A stretch of 39,621 bases of DNA from Methanobacteriota archaeon (GCA_005878915.1 VBML01000030.1:1-39621); one strand, 5' to 3'; numbered from the stretch's first letter, positions 27,322 through 36,862 are shown. Notes: generated from the sequence alone by a model not told the origin. A program made the numbers and translations.

Positions 27322-28461
27322 TTGCACGTCGAGATCATCACATCGAACGCCGACCCCGACCACGGCGGGTTCGGCACCCGCGTGCACGGGATCATCTCGA
27401 TGTTCTCCGAGTTCTCGGATGTGCGCGTCGTCCTGACGGACTGGTTCGGCGGCCCGAGAGTTCCACGCGTACGGTATGAGCTTGTTCCCCGTCGAAACAC
27501 ACTTCGCACGAGGCTCCAGCGACTCCAATCATACTACGGAGTCCGGTTCGAAGAACGCGACCGGAGAGACCCGCCGGATCTGGTCGTCGTGGAATCCCCC
27601 GATCTCCTCGGCCTACACCAATACGGCCCCCGGGTCCCTATGATCTTCGACGAACACAACATCTACTGGAACCTTCTCCAGTACGACCTCGTCAATTCGC
27701 CCTTCTTTCGAACCTGGCTCGGGCGCAGGAGGGCGATCCGACGCCGTCTGGTTCCCCGAGTCCTCGAGCGCGCGAAGCGATTCGAGATCGAGGCGATTCG
27801 GAAGTCCTCCCGGACCCTGGTCACCTCCGAGACGGACCGGGAGTCGATCCTCGCGGAGTGCCCGGACGCGGAGTGGAAGGTCAGGGTGTTGCCGAACTGC
27901 GTGGACGCGCAACGCATCCCCCCGCTTCCGGACCCGGCAGGATCGCGTCACGTACTTTTCGTCGGGGACTTCGGCTATGGGCCGAATCGGGAGGCCGCGG
28001 AGTTCGTCTCTCGGAATCTCGCTCCCAACCTCCCCGACGCCCGCTTCCTCCTCGTTGGTGCGAACCCCCCTGCCGGGGTTGATCGCGCAAACGTCGTGGT
28101 AACCGGGCGCGTGGAGGACCTCATGGGGATCCTGCGCGATTCCGCGGTCTGCATCGCCCCTCTCGCCCACGGAAGCGGGACGCGAATCAAGATCCTCACG
28201 TATTTCGCTGCGGCGAGGCCCGTGGTCGCGACGACGAAGGCGTGCGAAGGGCTCCCCGTCGTAGACGGGCGTCACCTCCTGATTCGAGACGAACCCGGCG
28301 AGTTCCGAGCCGCGGTGCAAGGGTTGCTCGAGAATTCCTCCGAGCGCCGTCGCCTCGGGATGGCGGGCCGAGAGCTCGTGGAATCCGAGTTCGACTGGCG
28401 GGTCCATGTGTCCAAGCTCCGGGACCTCGCGACCGAGGTCATCGCGGGCTCCCGTTCCTAA
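27322..28461 (+). CDS. GT4-family glycosyltransferase
   Basis: IFDEHNIYWNL, PNCVDAQRIPPLPD, FVGDFGYGPNREAAEFVSRNLAPNLPDARFLLVGANPP, AHGSGTRIKILTYFAAARPVVAT; TTG start. Confidence 0.87.
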   Translation: MHVEIITSNADPDHGGFGTRVHGIISMFSEFSDVRVVLTDWFGGPRVPRVRYELVPRRNTLRTRLQRLQSYYGVRFEERDRRDPPDLVVVESPDLLGLHQYGPRVPMIFDEHNIYWNLLQYDLVNSPFFRTWLGRRRAIRRRLVPRVLERAKRFEIEAIRKSSRTLVTSETDRESILAECPDAEWKVRVLPNCVDAQRIPPLPDPAGSRHVLFVGDFGYGPNREAAEFVSRNLAPNLPDARFLLVGANPPAGVDRANVVVTGRVEDLMGILRDSAVCIAPLAHGSGTRIKILTYFAAARPVVATTKACEGLPVVDGRHLLIRDEPGEFRAAVQGLLENSSERRRLGMAGRELVESEFDWRVHVSKLRDLATEVIAGSRS

Positions 28462-28488
28462 CGCGAGCGGCGCCCCGCGTCCCGTGCG

Positions 28489-29448
28489 TCACCGCCCTCG
28501 GAGGAGAAGCGGCCAACGATCGTCCACCGCCTCCCGCATCCGGCGAGCCATCTCGGAAGGATTGAACGCGGACCACTTGCCGTCCACAAGGGTCCGATCG
28601 CCCAGCGCGGAAAGAGTGTGGATGCCCGAGCCACTGGGACCGTGTCCGAAGGGACCGACCTTGGCGACGGCTTCCTCGCAAAAGTCCGTGGGGGTGAGTC
28701 GCACGACACGGTTGATCGTGACCCCCCCTCCGTATCCATTTGTGCAATCCTGTGAGGGCCGATACAGCTCCCCGCGGAAGCGGAACGGAGTGCCCGCGGG
28801 ACGGGCCGAGGCCGCGTCCGTCTTCACGGGGTTCAAAGGGTGCGCCGTCCACGGGCCGAAGAGGTCCGGGGCATACCAGACCCGGAGCTTCGAAATGGGG
28901 CCGTCGTTCTGATCCGTGCAGAAGAGCCAGAACCGGCCGTCGTGTTCGAAGACCGTGCTGTCGAGCCCCGCGACACCTGGAACGAGGACGGCCGCCTTCG
29001 TCCATCGAAGAGGGAACTCGTCCGCCCGGAAGATAGCGACCTCCTTGCCCTTCGCGGTCTCCGGAATGCAAAACAGGGAGTCGTCCCGCTCGATGAGGTA
29101 GGGGTATGCGGTGTGGAACGGGAATTCGATCGCGGGCCGGGGTTGGGAGAACCGCCCGTCCGCGTTCTCGTGGACGGACGAAATGACCCCCTTGTCCGAA
29201 CGAAAGTCGTACTCCTCGAAGAGAATTTCCGTCTCACCAGCCTTCGTGACCCCGAAGGGATCGGCATAGAACTTCCCAGGACCCGGAGGAGGCATCCAGT
29301 GGACCATCGGCGCGACCGTGGGGTCGAGGAACGCATGAATCGGAACGTCGGCGATCCCGATATTCCAGTGGTCGTGGCGGAACGCTAGGTCGTATTCGGT
29401 TTCGAGAAATCCTCGAACGCGTCGAATCGTGATTGGACCGCGGACCAT
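28489..29448 (-). CDS. Beta-propeller-type sugar-transferase-like protein
   Basis: DHWNIGIAD, PGPGKFYADPFGV, EILFEEYDFRSDKGVISS, YPYLIERDDSLFCIPETAKGKEVAIFRAD, DSTVFEHDGRFWLFCTDQN repeat-like blades; resembles glucosamine inositolphosphorylceramide transferase-type domains; exact start uncertain. Confidence 0.68.
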   Translation of the reverse strand: MVRGPITIRRVRGFLETEYDLAFRHDHWNIGIADVPIHAFLDPTVAPMVHWMPPPGPGKFYADPFGVTKAGETEILFEEYDFRSDKGVISSVHENADGRFSQPRPAIEFPFHTAYPYLIERDDSLFCIPETAKGKEVAIFRADEFPLRWTKAAVLVPGVAGLDSTVFEHDGRFWLFCTDQNDGPISKLRVWYAPDLFGPWTAHPLNPVKTDAASARPAGTPFRFRGELYRPSQDCTNGYGGGVTINRVVRLTPTDFCEEAVAKVGPFGHGPSGSGIHTLSALGDRTLVDGKWSAFNPSEMARRMREAVDDRWPLLLRGR

Positions 29449-29623
29449 GCGCGCGATTGAGGAAGCGAGAGGAAGGATATCCTGCGTACGACGGCGAACG
29501 ACGGGGTCGAGGTCAACCTGAACACACCCGATGGCGGGTGTGTCGCACGCAACCTTGAGGGGCTCGTCCCATGAACGTCGGCCCCACATGGGAGGATTCA
29601 AGCCCGAGGAGACAGCGGACCCG

Positions 29624-30682
29624 ATGGGCGACACCCGCATCGCTATCCTGACACAGCATGCACCTCCGGAGCAGGCCGGCGGAGTCGAGGTCTTCAACGA
29701 GTCGCTCCGTCGATCCTTTGGCCACGTCGAAATCTTTTCTGACGAGCACAGGGAGGCGGGCGATGGGGGGCTGCGGCGCGTCCTAGGGCTCGAGGGGCCG
29801 GCCGAGGCCGTCCGGGCCGCGCGCGCCCTCCTGCGGAGACACGAGGAGGACCCCTTCGACGTGATTCTGAGCAACGGGCTCTACGGCTGGCCGCTGACGC
29901 TGGCGCGGCCCGGTGTCCCGCTCGTCCAGGTGTATCACTGCACGATGGCGGGGTTCGCCCGCCACACGCTGACCCTCCGGAGCGAGCGACTCGCGCAGGG
30001 CCATGTGATGGCCCTCTTCGATCGCCTCGCGGGGATCGGGAAGCACGTCGTCGTCGTCAGCCAGCCCGTCCTCCGCGAAGTCGAGTCTTTCTATGGCCTG
30101 AAGGCCCGACTCATTCTCCACGCCGTGGACACGAACCTGTTCCGGCCGATGGACCAAGCCTCGGCTCGGGAGAAGCTAGGACTGCCGCAGGACACCCGCA
30201 TCGGCTTGTTCGTTGGGCGTCCAGACCACACGAAGGGATTCGACATCCTGCTTCGGGTCGCGCAGGGGATGCCTCGGGTCCTCTTTCTCACGGCGGGGGT
30301 TCGGCACCCGAGCCTGCTTGAGAACCTGCTGTCCCTCGGCCAGATTCCGCATGACGAGCTCCCGATGTGGTACGCCGCCGCGGACTTCTTCTTCCTCCCT
30401 TCGCGGTACGAGGGGTTTGGTCTTTCTACGCTCGAAGCCCTCTCGTTCGACCTCCCAATCGTCGTGAGCGACGCCGCGTGGCCGTTCCCAGAGGATCCGT
30501 CGCGCTGCGGGGTCGTTGTCCAGGGCACCCGAGAGCACGACTATGCAAAAGCGATCCAACGCGTCGTCGGGTCGAGGTCGCGGTTCACGCCCCGGAGCTT
30601 CGTGCTCCCACGCTTCGACTTTGCCATGTTCCGCGAGACGTGGCGGGGGTACATCGCATCGATCCTCGACACAGGGGGCTGA
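29624..30682 (+). CDS. GT4-family glycosyltransferase, tandem copy 1
   Basis: GGVEVFNESLRRSFGHVEIF, GLFVGRPDHTKGFDILLRVA, FFFLPSRYEGFGLSTLEALSFDLPIVVSDAAWPF; start chosen at ATG 29624. Confidence 0.88.
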   Translation: MGDTRIAILTQHAPPEQAGGVEVFNESLRRSFGHVEIFSDEHREAGDGGLRRVLGLEGPAEAVRAARALLRRHEEDPFDVILSNGLYGWPLTLARPGVPLVQVYHCTMAGFARHTLTLRSERLAQGHVMALFDRLAGIGKHVVVVSQPVLREVESFYGLKARLILHAVDTNLFRPMDQASAREKLGLPQDTRIGLFVGRPDHTKGFDILLRVAQGMPRVLFLTAGVRHPSLLENLLSLGQIPHDELPMWYAAADFFFLPSRYEGFGLSTLEALSFDLPIVVSDAAWPFPEDPSRCGVVVQGTREHDYAKAIQRVVGSRSRFTPRSFVLPRFDFAMFRETWRGYIASILDTGG

Positions 30683-30780
30683 GAGACTCGACGCCGCAGA
30701 GAGTAGCGGAGGCGACGGTTGCGTCGAAACCAACTGCGAGGCCCCCTGGACGGCGTGAATCCAACTCCGGAGGCAGCTCC

Positions 30781-31839
30781 ATGAACGCGGACGTTCGCGT
30801 TGGGGTCTTGACCCCCTACGGGCCCCAGGTCGTCGGGGGCGTGGAGGTCTTCAACGAGGGCCTTCGTCGCGCGTTCGGCGACGTAGAGATCTTTGCAAAC
30901 ACTGGCAATCACGGCCCGCAGTCCCGGGCGGATCTACGTCGCGTCGGGCTCGACCAACCAGTCGGCGCCGTTCACGCGGCACGTGCCCTCCTCCGGAGAC
31001 ATCGGGAAGAACCCTTCAACGTGATCCTGAGCAACGGGGTCTCCGGCTGGCCGTTGACCATCGCGAGACCCGGTGTCCCCCTTGTCCAGGTGTACCACAA
31101 CACGATGGCGGGGTTTGCCCGCCGCGCCCTCTCTCTTCGCGGGGATCGGTTTACGACGGGGCGTGTAATGGGATTGTTCGACCGCCTCGCGGGGATTGGC
31201 AAGCACGTCGTCGGCGTGAGCCAGCCCGTCCTACGTGAGGTCGAGTCTCTTTACGGGTTCAGGGGGCGGCTCATTCCAAACGCCGTGGACACCGAAGCAT
31301 TCAAACCCGCAAACCCAGGGCCCGAGCGCGCTCACCTTGGAATCCCCCGGGAGGCGAAGGTGGGCCTCTTCGTGGGCCGGCCGAACCGCACCAAGGGTTA
31401 CGATATCCTCCTGCGCGTCGCAGAGGCGCTGCCAGATGTCGAGTTCCTAGTGGTCGGTGGGCGCCAAGGGACGACGGGCAATGTTCAGTCCCTCGGCCCG
31501 ATTGCCCACGGTGACATGCCTCGAGTGTACGCGGCGTCGGACTTCTTCTTCCTCCCCTCGAGGTACGAAGGCCTCAGCCTCTCCCTCCTCGAGGCGCTCT
31601 CGTGTGACCTCCCCGTGGTCGTGAGCGAAGCCGCATGGCCGTTCGACGAGGAGCCCCTGACGTGCGGGGCCGTCGTCCCCGGAGATGGGGAGCGGGGGTT
31701 CGTCGATGCGATACGATACGTCTTGGGCGACCCCCAGAAGTTCTCACCCCGGGCGTTCGTCGTCCGTCGATACAACCTTGACGTGTTTCAGGAGACGTGG
31801 CGCAACTTCGTCGAGGCTCTCCTAGGCATGGGGAGCTGA
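30781..31839 (+). CDS. GT4-family glycosyltransferase, tandem copy 2
   Basis: GGVEVFNEGLRRAFGDVEIF, GLFVGRPNRTKGYDILLRVA, FFFLPSRYEGLSLSLLEALSCDLPVVVSEAAWPF; start chosen at ATG 30781 (track ORF from 30367). Confidence 0.88.
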   Translation: MNADVRVGVLTPYGPQVVGGVEVFNEGLRRAFGDVEIFANTGNHGPQSRADLRRVGLDQPVGAVHAARALLRRHREEPFNVILSNGVSGWPLTIARPGVPLVQVYHNTMAGFARRALSLRGDRFTTGRVMGLFDRLAGIGKHVVGVSQPVLREVESLYGFRGRLIPNAVDTEAFKPANPGPERAHLGIPREAKVGLFVGRPNRTKGYDILLRVAEALPDVEFLVVGGRQGTTGNVQSLGPIAHGDMPRVYAASDFFFLPSRYEGLSLSLLEALSCDLPVVVSEAAWPFDEEPLTCGAVVPGDGERGFVDAIRYVLGDPQKFSPRAFVVRRYNLDVFQETWRNFVEALLGMGS

Positions 31840-31841
31840 TC

Positions 31842-32717
31842 ATGTCCGGAGGAATTCGGTTGGCTCTGCCGTACGCCACTCCCCCGCCAATCCCAAATCA
31901 ACGAGAGGACGGCATGGGACCGCCAACGACGATTCCGGTCGACGATCCCCTTCGCGACCCCCTCGAAACTCCCGTGCGCCCAAGAGGGTCGAGCGACATC
32001 GCGACCCGGGAGAGGCATCTGGGACTCTGCCGGGACTTCGTGACCCGGCACCTCACGCACGACTCGATTCTCGTCGAAGTTGGAAGCGCGGACGCGCCGT
32101 TCGATCATCTGCCCAACCTCGGCCTCCGAAGACGGGTCTCGATGGATGTCGACATCCCTGCGTTGGGCAGGGCCGAGCGGGAGCGGAAGATGGAAGGGGG
32201 CTCGTTGATCGCCGCGGACGGCCACCACATGCCGATACGGGAGGAGTCCATTGACGGCATCGTCGCGGTGTTCGTCCTCGAACACCTTCGCTATCCTCGA
32301 CGGTTTCTCCGGGAGGCGTGGCGGGTGCTCCGGCCGGGAGGGTTCCTCTTCGCCGTGACCCCGAACGTCGCGAATCCGATGTTCCTGCCCGTCCTCCTGA
32401 TTCCGGTTCGCCTTCGGGAAAGGCTCCTTCGGATGGTCGGTGGCCATCCTGAGCATCGGTATCTCACATACCTTCGGGCCAACACGGCCCGGCGCCTGGA
32501 CGCGCTCGCGTCCCAAACCGGGTTCGAGGTCGCACGAGTCGCGTTCCTTTGGGAAGACCACTACATTCTCAAGCTCCCCGCGGGAGAAATGATTCTCGGG
32601 GCCCTCGACCGGTGGGGCTCGGGGACGGACTTACAAGGGTTCGCGGGTCGCTTGTATGTTCTGCTGAAGAAAGGGGACAAGGCGGCACCGGACCCCAAGG
32701 GGGGCGGGCCTAGTTAG
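31842..32717 (+). CDS. SAM-dependent methyltransferase
   Basis: SILVEVGSADAPF, IDGIVAVFVLEHLRYPRRFLREAWRVLRPGGFLFAVTPN; start chosen at 31842. Confidence 0.82.
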   Translation: MSGGIRLALPYATPPPIPNQREDGMGPPTTIPVDDPLRDPLETPVRPRGSSDIATRERHLGLCRDFVTRHLTHDSILVEVGSADAPFDHLPNLGLRRRVSMDVDIPALGRAERERKMEGGSLIAADGHHMPIREESIDGIVAVFVLEHLRYPRRFLREAWRVLRPGGFLFAVTPNVANPMFLPVLLIPVRLRERLLRMVGGHPEHRYLTYLRANTARRLDALASQTGFEVARVAFLWEDHYILKLPAGEMILGALDRWGSGTDLQGFAGRLYVLLKKGDKAAPDPKGGGPS

Positions 32718-33603
32718 TCCCCAATGAAAGCGGTTTCTGAAGAACATAGAAAATGTTCATCACCATCAGTTTCTCTATGACGCTCGTCGGATGATACTTG
32801 GTCTTCCGAGGGAGCAGCGAACAAAGAATCTCGTCCAGGAAGACGACCGGCATCGAGGAATAGACGGGGCGATTGATGAGGGTCGATACCTTGGCCACGA
32901 TCGAAGAGCAACACCTCTGCTCGTGCACGATCGCAAAGCCGGCGTCGGTGATGATCCGCCGAAAGATCCCCAGGGGGATTCCTCGCTCTCGCTTCGTGGT
33001 CCCCGGTCGGGGCCTCCTCCAATCGCCCATCGAGATGATGGGTTCGCGAGTCAGAAGATACGCGCCCGGCTTCAGGCATCGGAAGAGCTCGCGCACGACC
33101 CGGGTGACCCTCGGGAGATGATGAAGGACGCCGAGGCAGGTCGCCAGGTCAAAATGGTCGTCTGGGAACGGGAGGGAACCGTCGATTCCGGGCGCGACAT
33201 AGCGCATCGGAACGCCGTTCAGATCCGGATGGGCGTAGTAGTCTGAGGGTTCCACAACGGTAATCGAGTCGATTCTAGCGAGGATCGGTTCAAACTCGTC
33301 TCCGTACGCACTCCCGAAGCCGAGGACCCTCGAAAACCGCCGGTTAGGGAGGAACCGAAACCCATACCGCACGTTGAGTGCGCGATCCGGGTAGGTGTAG
33401 CGCTCCCCTCGCTTCAGCTCGACGAAAGCTCCCTTCTCGTCCTCGAACCAGCGGGCGATTTCGTTGCGGTCGAAGTCGTCGCCATACAACTCGGTGCCAT
33501 CGAAGTATCGCTGGAAGTCCCCGGACACCGCCAGGGAATCAGCGGGAACGACCTCATCCCCGCTTTCGGATCTTGCGGCAATCGGCCCCGGTCGAGCCAT
33601 CAC
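32710..33603 (-). CDS. SAM-dependent methyltransferase
   Basis: RVLGFGSAYGDEFEPILARIDSITVVEPSDYY, DHFDLATCLGVLHHLPRVTRVVRELFRCLKPGAYLLTREP. Confidence 0.85.
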   Translation of the reverse strand: MMARPGPIAARSESGDEVVPADSLAVSGDFQRYFDGTELYGDDFDRNEIARWFEDEKGAFVELKRGERYTYPDRALNVRYGFRFLPNRRFSRVLGFGSAYGDEFEPILARIDSITVVEPSDYYAHPDLNGVPMRYVAPGIDGSLPFPDDHFDLATCLGVLHHLPRVTRVVRELFRCLKPGAYLLTREPIISMGDWRRPRPGTTKRERGIPLGIFRRIITDAGFAIVHEQRCCSSIVAKVSTLINRPVYSSMPVVFLDEILCSLLPRKTKYHPTSVIEKLMVMNIFYVLQKPLSLGTN

Positions 33604-35043
33604 TCACCCTTCGCGGCCTAGGGCACCAATGAATGCGTCGCGGAGCATGCTCCAATCCGCCTTCACGATCCCGCCGATTCCGTAGAGGCAGGCGAAGTAA
33701 ACCAGGGCCCCGGCCGGCACCCCAACGGAAAGAGGCAAGCTCAGCGCGAATAACGCGAAGACCATCAGGCCGCCCGCGAGGGAGGGGCGCACGAGGATGT
33801 TCCGGAGGTCGACGCGGACCGCGAATCGACGTGTGATAATCGTCCCGAGAATTCCGGTTACAGCCGAGCCTGTGACGAATCCGGCAGCCGCTCCGAGGGG
33901 GCCGAATCCGGTAATCAGAACGACAGAGAGCCCCACCAACGTGAGCGCCCCTGCGCACCCCACGTAGAGGTTCTCCGTCTGCCGTCCCACCACAGCCAGC
34001 ACCGCCCCGTTCCCGATGCACGCGCTGGAAACGATGACGGCCCCCATGAGGACCCTGAACGCCTCCGCGGAACCCGCGAAGGCGGGACCGAACGAGATGG
34101 TCATGATGTCTCTGGCGTAGAGCGCGGCCCCGAGGGCCACCGGCAGGCCGAGGGCAAAGAAGAACCGTTGAGTGTGCTCGAGGATCGACGCAAGGCGCTC
34201 GGGGTTCGTCGCCCGGATTCGAGCCATCGTGGGAAGGAGGACGACATGGGCGAGCGTGAGGATGGACAGAACGATCAGGAGGAGGGAGAGGCCCGCGTTG
34301 AACAACCCGGCGTCGCCCGCGCTGCGAAGGATCGTCAGGAGCACGGGCCCGGTGCTCAGGATGATTGTCGAGATCACCGCACCGAGCGCAAAGGGAACCG
34401 CTCTCCGGAGAACGCTGGACGCTGTCCTTCGGTCGAACGTGTGGGAAAACCACGTGAACTTCCGCCGGACAAGTGCGATGGACAGGGCGAGCGATAGCCC
34501 GCCACCCGCCAGGAACGTGGCAGCAATCTCAAGCAAGCCGTAGCCGAGGGCGAGAAGCGCAAATGTGACCCCGATCGTGATCCCGCGTTCGGCAAGGACC
34601 ACGAGGGCCGTATATTCCAGCCGTTCGTAGGCTCGGAAGAACGATTGAAACGTGCCCGCAAACGCCTGGAGCATCGTGGACCCCCCCAGGAGGAGGGTGA
34701 CGGCCCGCGCGAAGGGATCGCTGAGAAGAACCTGGAGGCTCACCCACAGGGCGAGGAGAGAGACCGCGACGAAGGGCAAGCGGAGGACCGCCACGACGGT
34801 CAAGTACGCTCGCGCCCGCGAGGGGTCCGCGGCGACATCTCTCGCGATCACTTCGTCGAGGCCCGCAGACACGAACAGGAGGAAGAGCGAAGGGAACGCG
34901 AACCCGAAGACAAAGATGCCGTACGAGGTTGTGCCCAGTCTCCGGGCGAGGGTGACGGAGAGAAGGAAGGTCAACACCTGCACGATGAACTGAGCACCGG
35001 TCACCGCGGCAAAGTTGCGGCCTAGGCGGACAGCTTCGCGCAT
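33604..35043 (-). CDS. Polysaccharide/oligosaccharide flippase (Wzx/MATE-like)
   Basis: N-terminal LGRNFAAVTGAQFIVQVLTFLLSVTLARRLGTTSYGIFVFGFAFPSL and about 14 hydrophobic segments. Confidence 0.9.
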   Translation of the reverse strand: MREAVRLGRNFAAVTGAQFIVQVLTFLLSVTLARRLGTTSYGIFVFGFAFPSLFLLFVSAGLDEVIARDVAADPSRARAYLTVVAVLRLPFVAVSLLALWVSLQVLLSDPFARAVTLLLGGSTMLQAFAGTFQSFFRAYERLEYTALVVLAERGITIGVTFALLALGYGLLEIAATFLAGGGLSLALSIALVRRKFTWFSHTFDRRTASSVLRRAVPFALGAVISTIILSTGPVLLTILRSAGDAGLFNAGLSLLLIVLSILTLAHVVLLPTMARIRATNPERLASILEHTQRFFFALGLPVALGAALYARDIMTISFGPAFAGSAEAFRVLMGAVIVSSACIGNGAVLAVVGRQTENLYVGCAGALTLVGLSVVLITGFGPLGAAAGFVTGSAVTGILGTIITRRFAVRVDLRNILVRPSLAGGLMVFALFALSLPLSVGVPAGALVYFACLYGIGGIVKADWSMLRDAFIGALGREG

Positions 35044-35105
35044 CTCAGGCCGTCACTCCGGACCCACCCCCGCGCCTTGAAGCGACACCAGGATGCGCAT
35101 CCCCC

Positions 35106-36710
35106 CTAGGCGGTCCGGACGTAGTTTCTCTGGAAGCAGTTCTCCCAGAACACCTTCTGGTTCGCGTAGGCGTCGATCCCCGTCAGCGCCCGGAACCGCT
35201 CATTGTATGCCATGAACAGGTCCCGCTTGATCGTGTAGCCGGTGGAATTGAGGTTCGCGGGGTACCGAGAATCCGCCCAGCCGATCGGATAATCGATGAA
35301 CCACTGGCGGGCCCAGGGAGCGCCCCGCTCGATCGAGATCGTGCGGATTAGGTCCGCAACCGCCAGGTGGTCCGAATGATCGGAACAGGTCCTGCAGTTC
35401 TGGCCCTCAAAACTCTGGCGGGTCCTATCGAAATCGGGGGCGTTGATCGTCGTCGTGGAATCGTACGGGGCGTACGTAGACACGATCGCGCTCACCGTAA
35501 GGTACAAATCCTGCCAGCTTCCGTATGTCGTCGACCCATCGACCGCCGTGAGGCTCAGGATGAGTCCGTCGCGAAGCTTCGCGAGGCTGACGAACCCAGT
35601 GGACAGCCATCCGAATCCGTCCTCATTGCCATCGGGCAGCCGCATGAAGATTGAGATGGTTTGTCCGTACGACCGTTGCCACACATTGTGGCAGACGGCG
35701 GGAGTGCTGTGGCAGAACGGCACGCTCTTTGCGATCTCCGTCTGAGGCCCGGTGACGTACTGCACGCTCGCCATCGTAGCCTCCTCCCGGGCCTGCCAAT
35801 AGCTTGGCGACATACCGGCGTCTCCCGCCGTGACGATGATGAAGAGCAGGTTGTTCCCAGCCTGGTAGTCGGACACAGAACTCGGCGACTCGAACAGCTG
35901 CCAATCGTCCTCGTGTGCGTGAACGTAGACGGACCATGCGGGGCCGCTGGGGGGAGGGGAAGGAGGGGGAGGTGGTGGGGTCTGGCCTGGGATCGCAATC
36001 GCCGTCGCCTTGCACTGACAGAGGTTGGGATAGACGTGGAGCTGTGCGTAAACGGTCTGCCCGACGAGTTCCAGCGGGAGCTGGAAGGATGCGTGGACGC
36101 TCGTGACAACGACGGGAAGGGGCGTGTTCACGCCGATGAAATATTCGTCCGCGCCTCTCGTGTTCACGTCAAAGTGGACGTGGGCATAGTACAGCTGGAA
36201 ATATCCGTCAGGGTTCACCGAGACGGCGTCGCCGTAGGCGTCGGGGTTCAGGTCGTGATCCGGGTGGGTGTCGTAGGGTTGAGGATACTGCACGGAATAG
36301 TAGACCCCGATTGTGCTGCCAGAGAGACGGAGAGTTCCGCCGGACGATGGGCCGTTGAAATCGACAAGAACGCTTACGACGAAGCACCCGCTGTCCAAGT
36401 CCTCGTAGAGTCGCACAGACCCATCCCACTGCGCATACGTGAAAACGTCACCGTCCCATCGGAACGAATTGTCGTAGCTCGCGATGAGGACCCGACCCGG
36501 TTGACATGAAATCGCCGAGGCTCGGACGGTGGTCAGGCCGGTGGAAATTGTCGCGATGGCGAGGCACATGAGAACGACCACCGCCAGCCGATGTCGTCCC
36601 CGCCCGAACGCGCGTGTGGGGGGTATCTTCGCACGGATTCCCAGTCGTCCCGACTCTTTGCCAAGCATGACCGAATTCATTGCCGGGAGGCCCTTAACCC
36701 CCATGTACAC
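35106..36710 (-). CDS. Secreted PIG-L/LmbE-like deacetylase with N-terminal beta-sandwich-like domain and proline-rich linker; true start probably near 36680 or downstream
   Basis: Hydrophobic signal-like LAVVVLMCLAIATISTGL; VHAHEDDWQLFESP, ITVTAGDAG-type VTAGDAGMSPSYWQAREEA, CSDHSDHLAVADL; PPPPPPSPPPSGP linker. Confidence 0.75.
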   Translation of the reverse strand: MYMGVKGLPAMNSVMLGKESGRLGIRAKIPPTRAFGRGRHRLAVVVLMCLAIATISTGLTTVRASAISCQPGRVLIASYDNSFRWDGDVFTYAQWDGSVRLYEDLDSGCFVVSVLVDFNGPSSGGTLRLSGSTIGVYYSVQYPQPYDTHPDHDLNPDAYGDAVSVNPDGYFQLYYAHVHFDVNTRGADEYFIGVNTPLPVVVTSVHASFQLPLELVGQTVYAQLHVYPNLCQCKATAIAIPGQTPPPPPPSPPPSGPAWSVYVHAHEDDWQLFESPSSVSDYQAGNNLLFIIVTAGDAGMSPSYWQAREEATMASVQYVTGPQTEIAKSVPFCHSTPAVCHNVWQRSYGQTISIFMRLPDGNEDGFGWLSTGFVSLAKLRDGLILSLTAVDGSTTYGSWQDLYLTVSAIVSTYAPYDSTTTINAPDFDRTRQSFEGQNCRTCSDHSDHLAVADLIRTISIERGAPWARQWFIDYPIGWADSRYPANLNSTGYTIKRDLFMAYNERFRALTGIDAYANQKVFWENCFQRNYVRTA

Positions 36711-36772
36711 AGGTGACGAGCAAAAGAGCCCCGTACTGGTTTGTAGGACCCGCGGGCCAGCCCATGGGTTGG

Positions 36773-36800
36773 TGGGAGGTCGTTAGATTCGAACCTCCCA
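36773..36800. repeat. Perfect 8-bp hairpin TGGGAGGT-cgttagattcga-ACCTCCCA; minus strand resembles a tRNA 3' end
   Basis: Seen directly; minus strand reads GGTTCGAATCTAACGACCTCCCACCA. Confidence 0.55.
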
Positions 36801-36862
36801 TTGGGCCATTGGAGGCGTCAACCCGGTCGAAGCGACGGCTGGGCTCGCGGCGGTCATCGGTC

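Noticed and set aside
36773-36830. Complete tRNA gene on the minus strand
   Set aside because: The T-stem does not pair (GGAGG versus CTAAC), no matching 5' acceptor strand about 72 nt upstream, and no anticodon arm.
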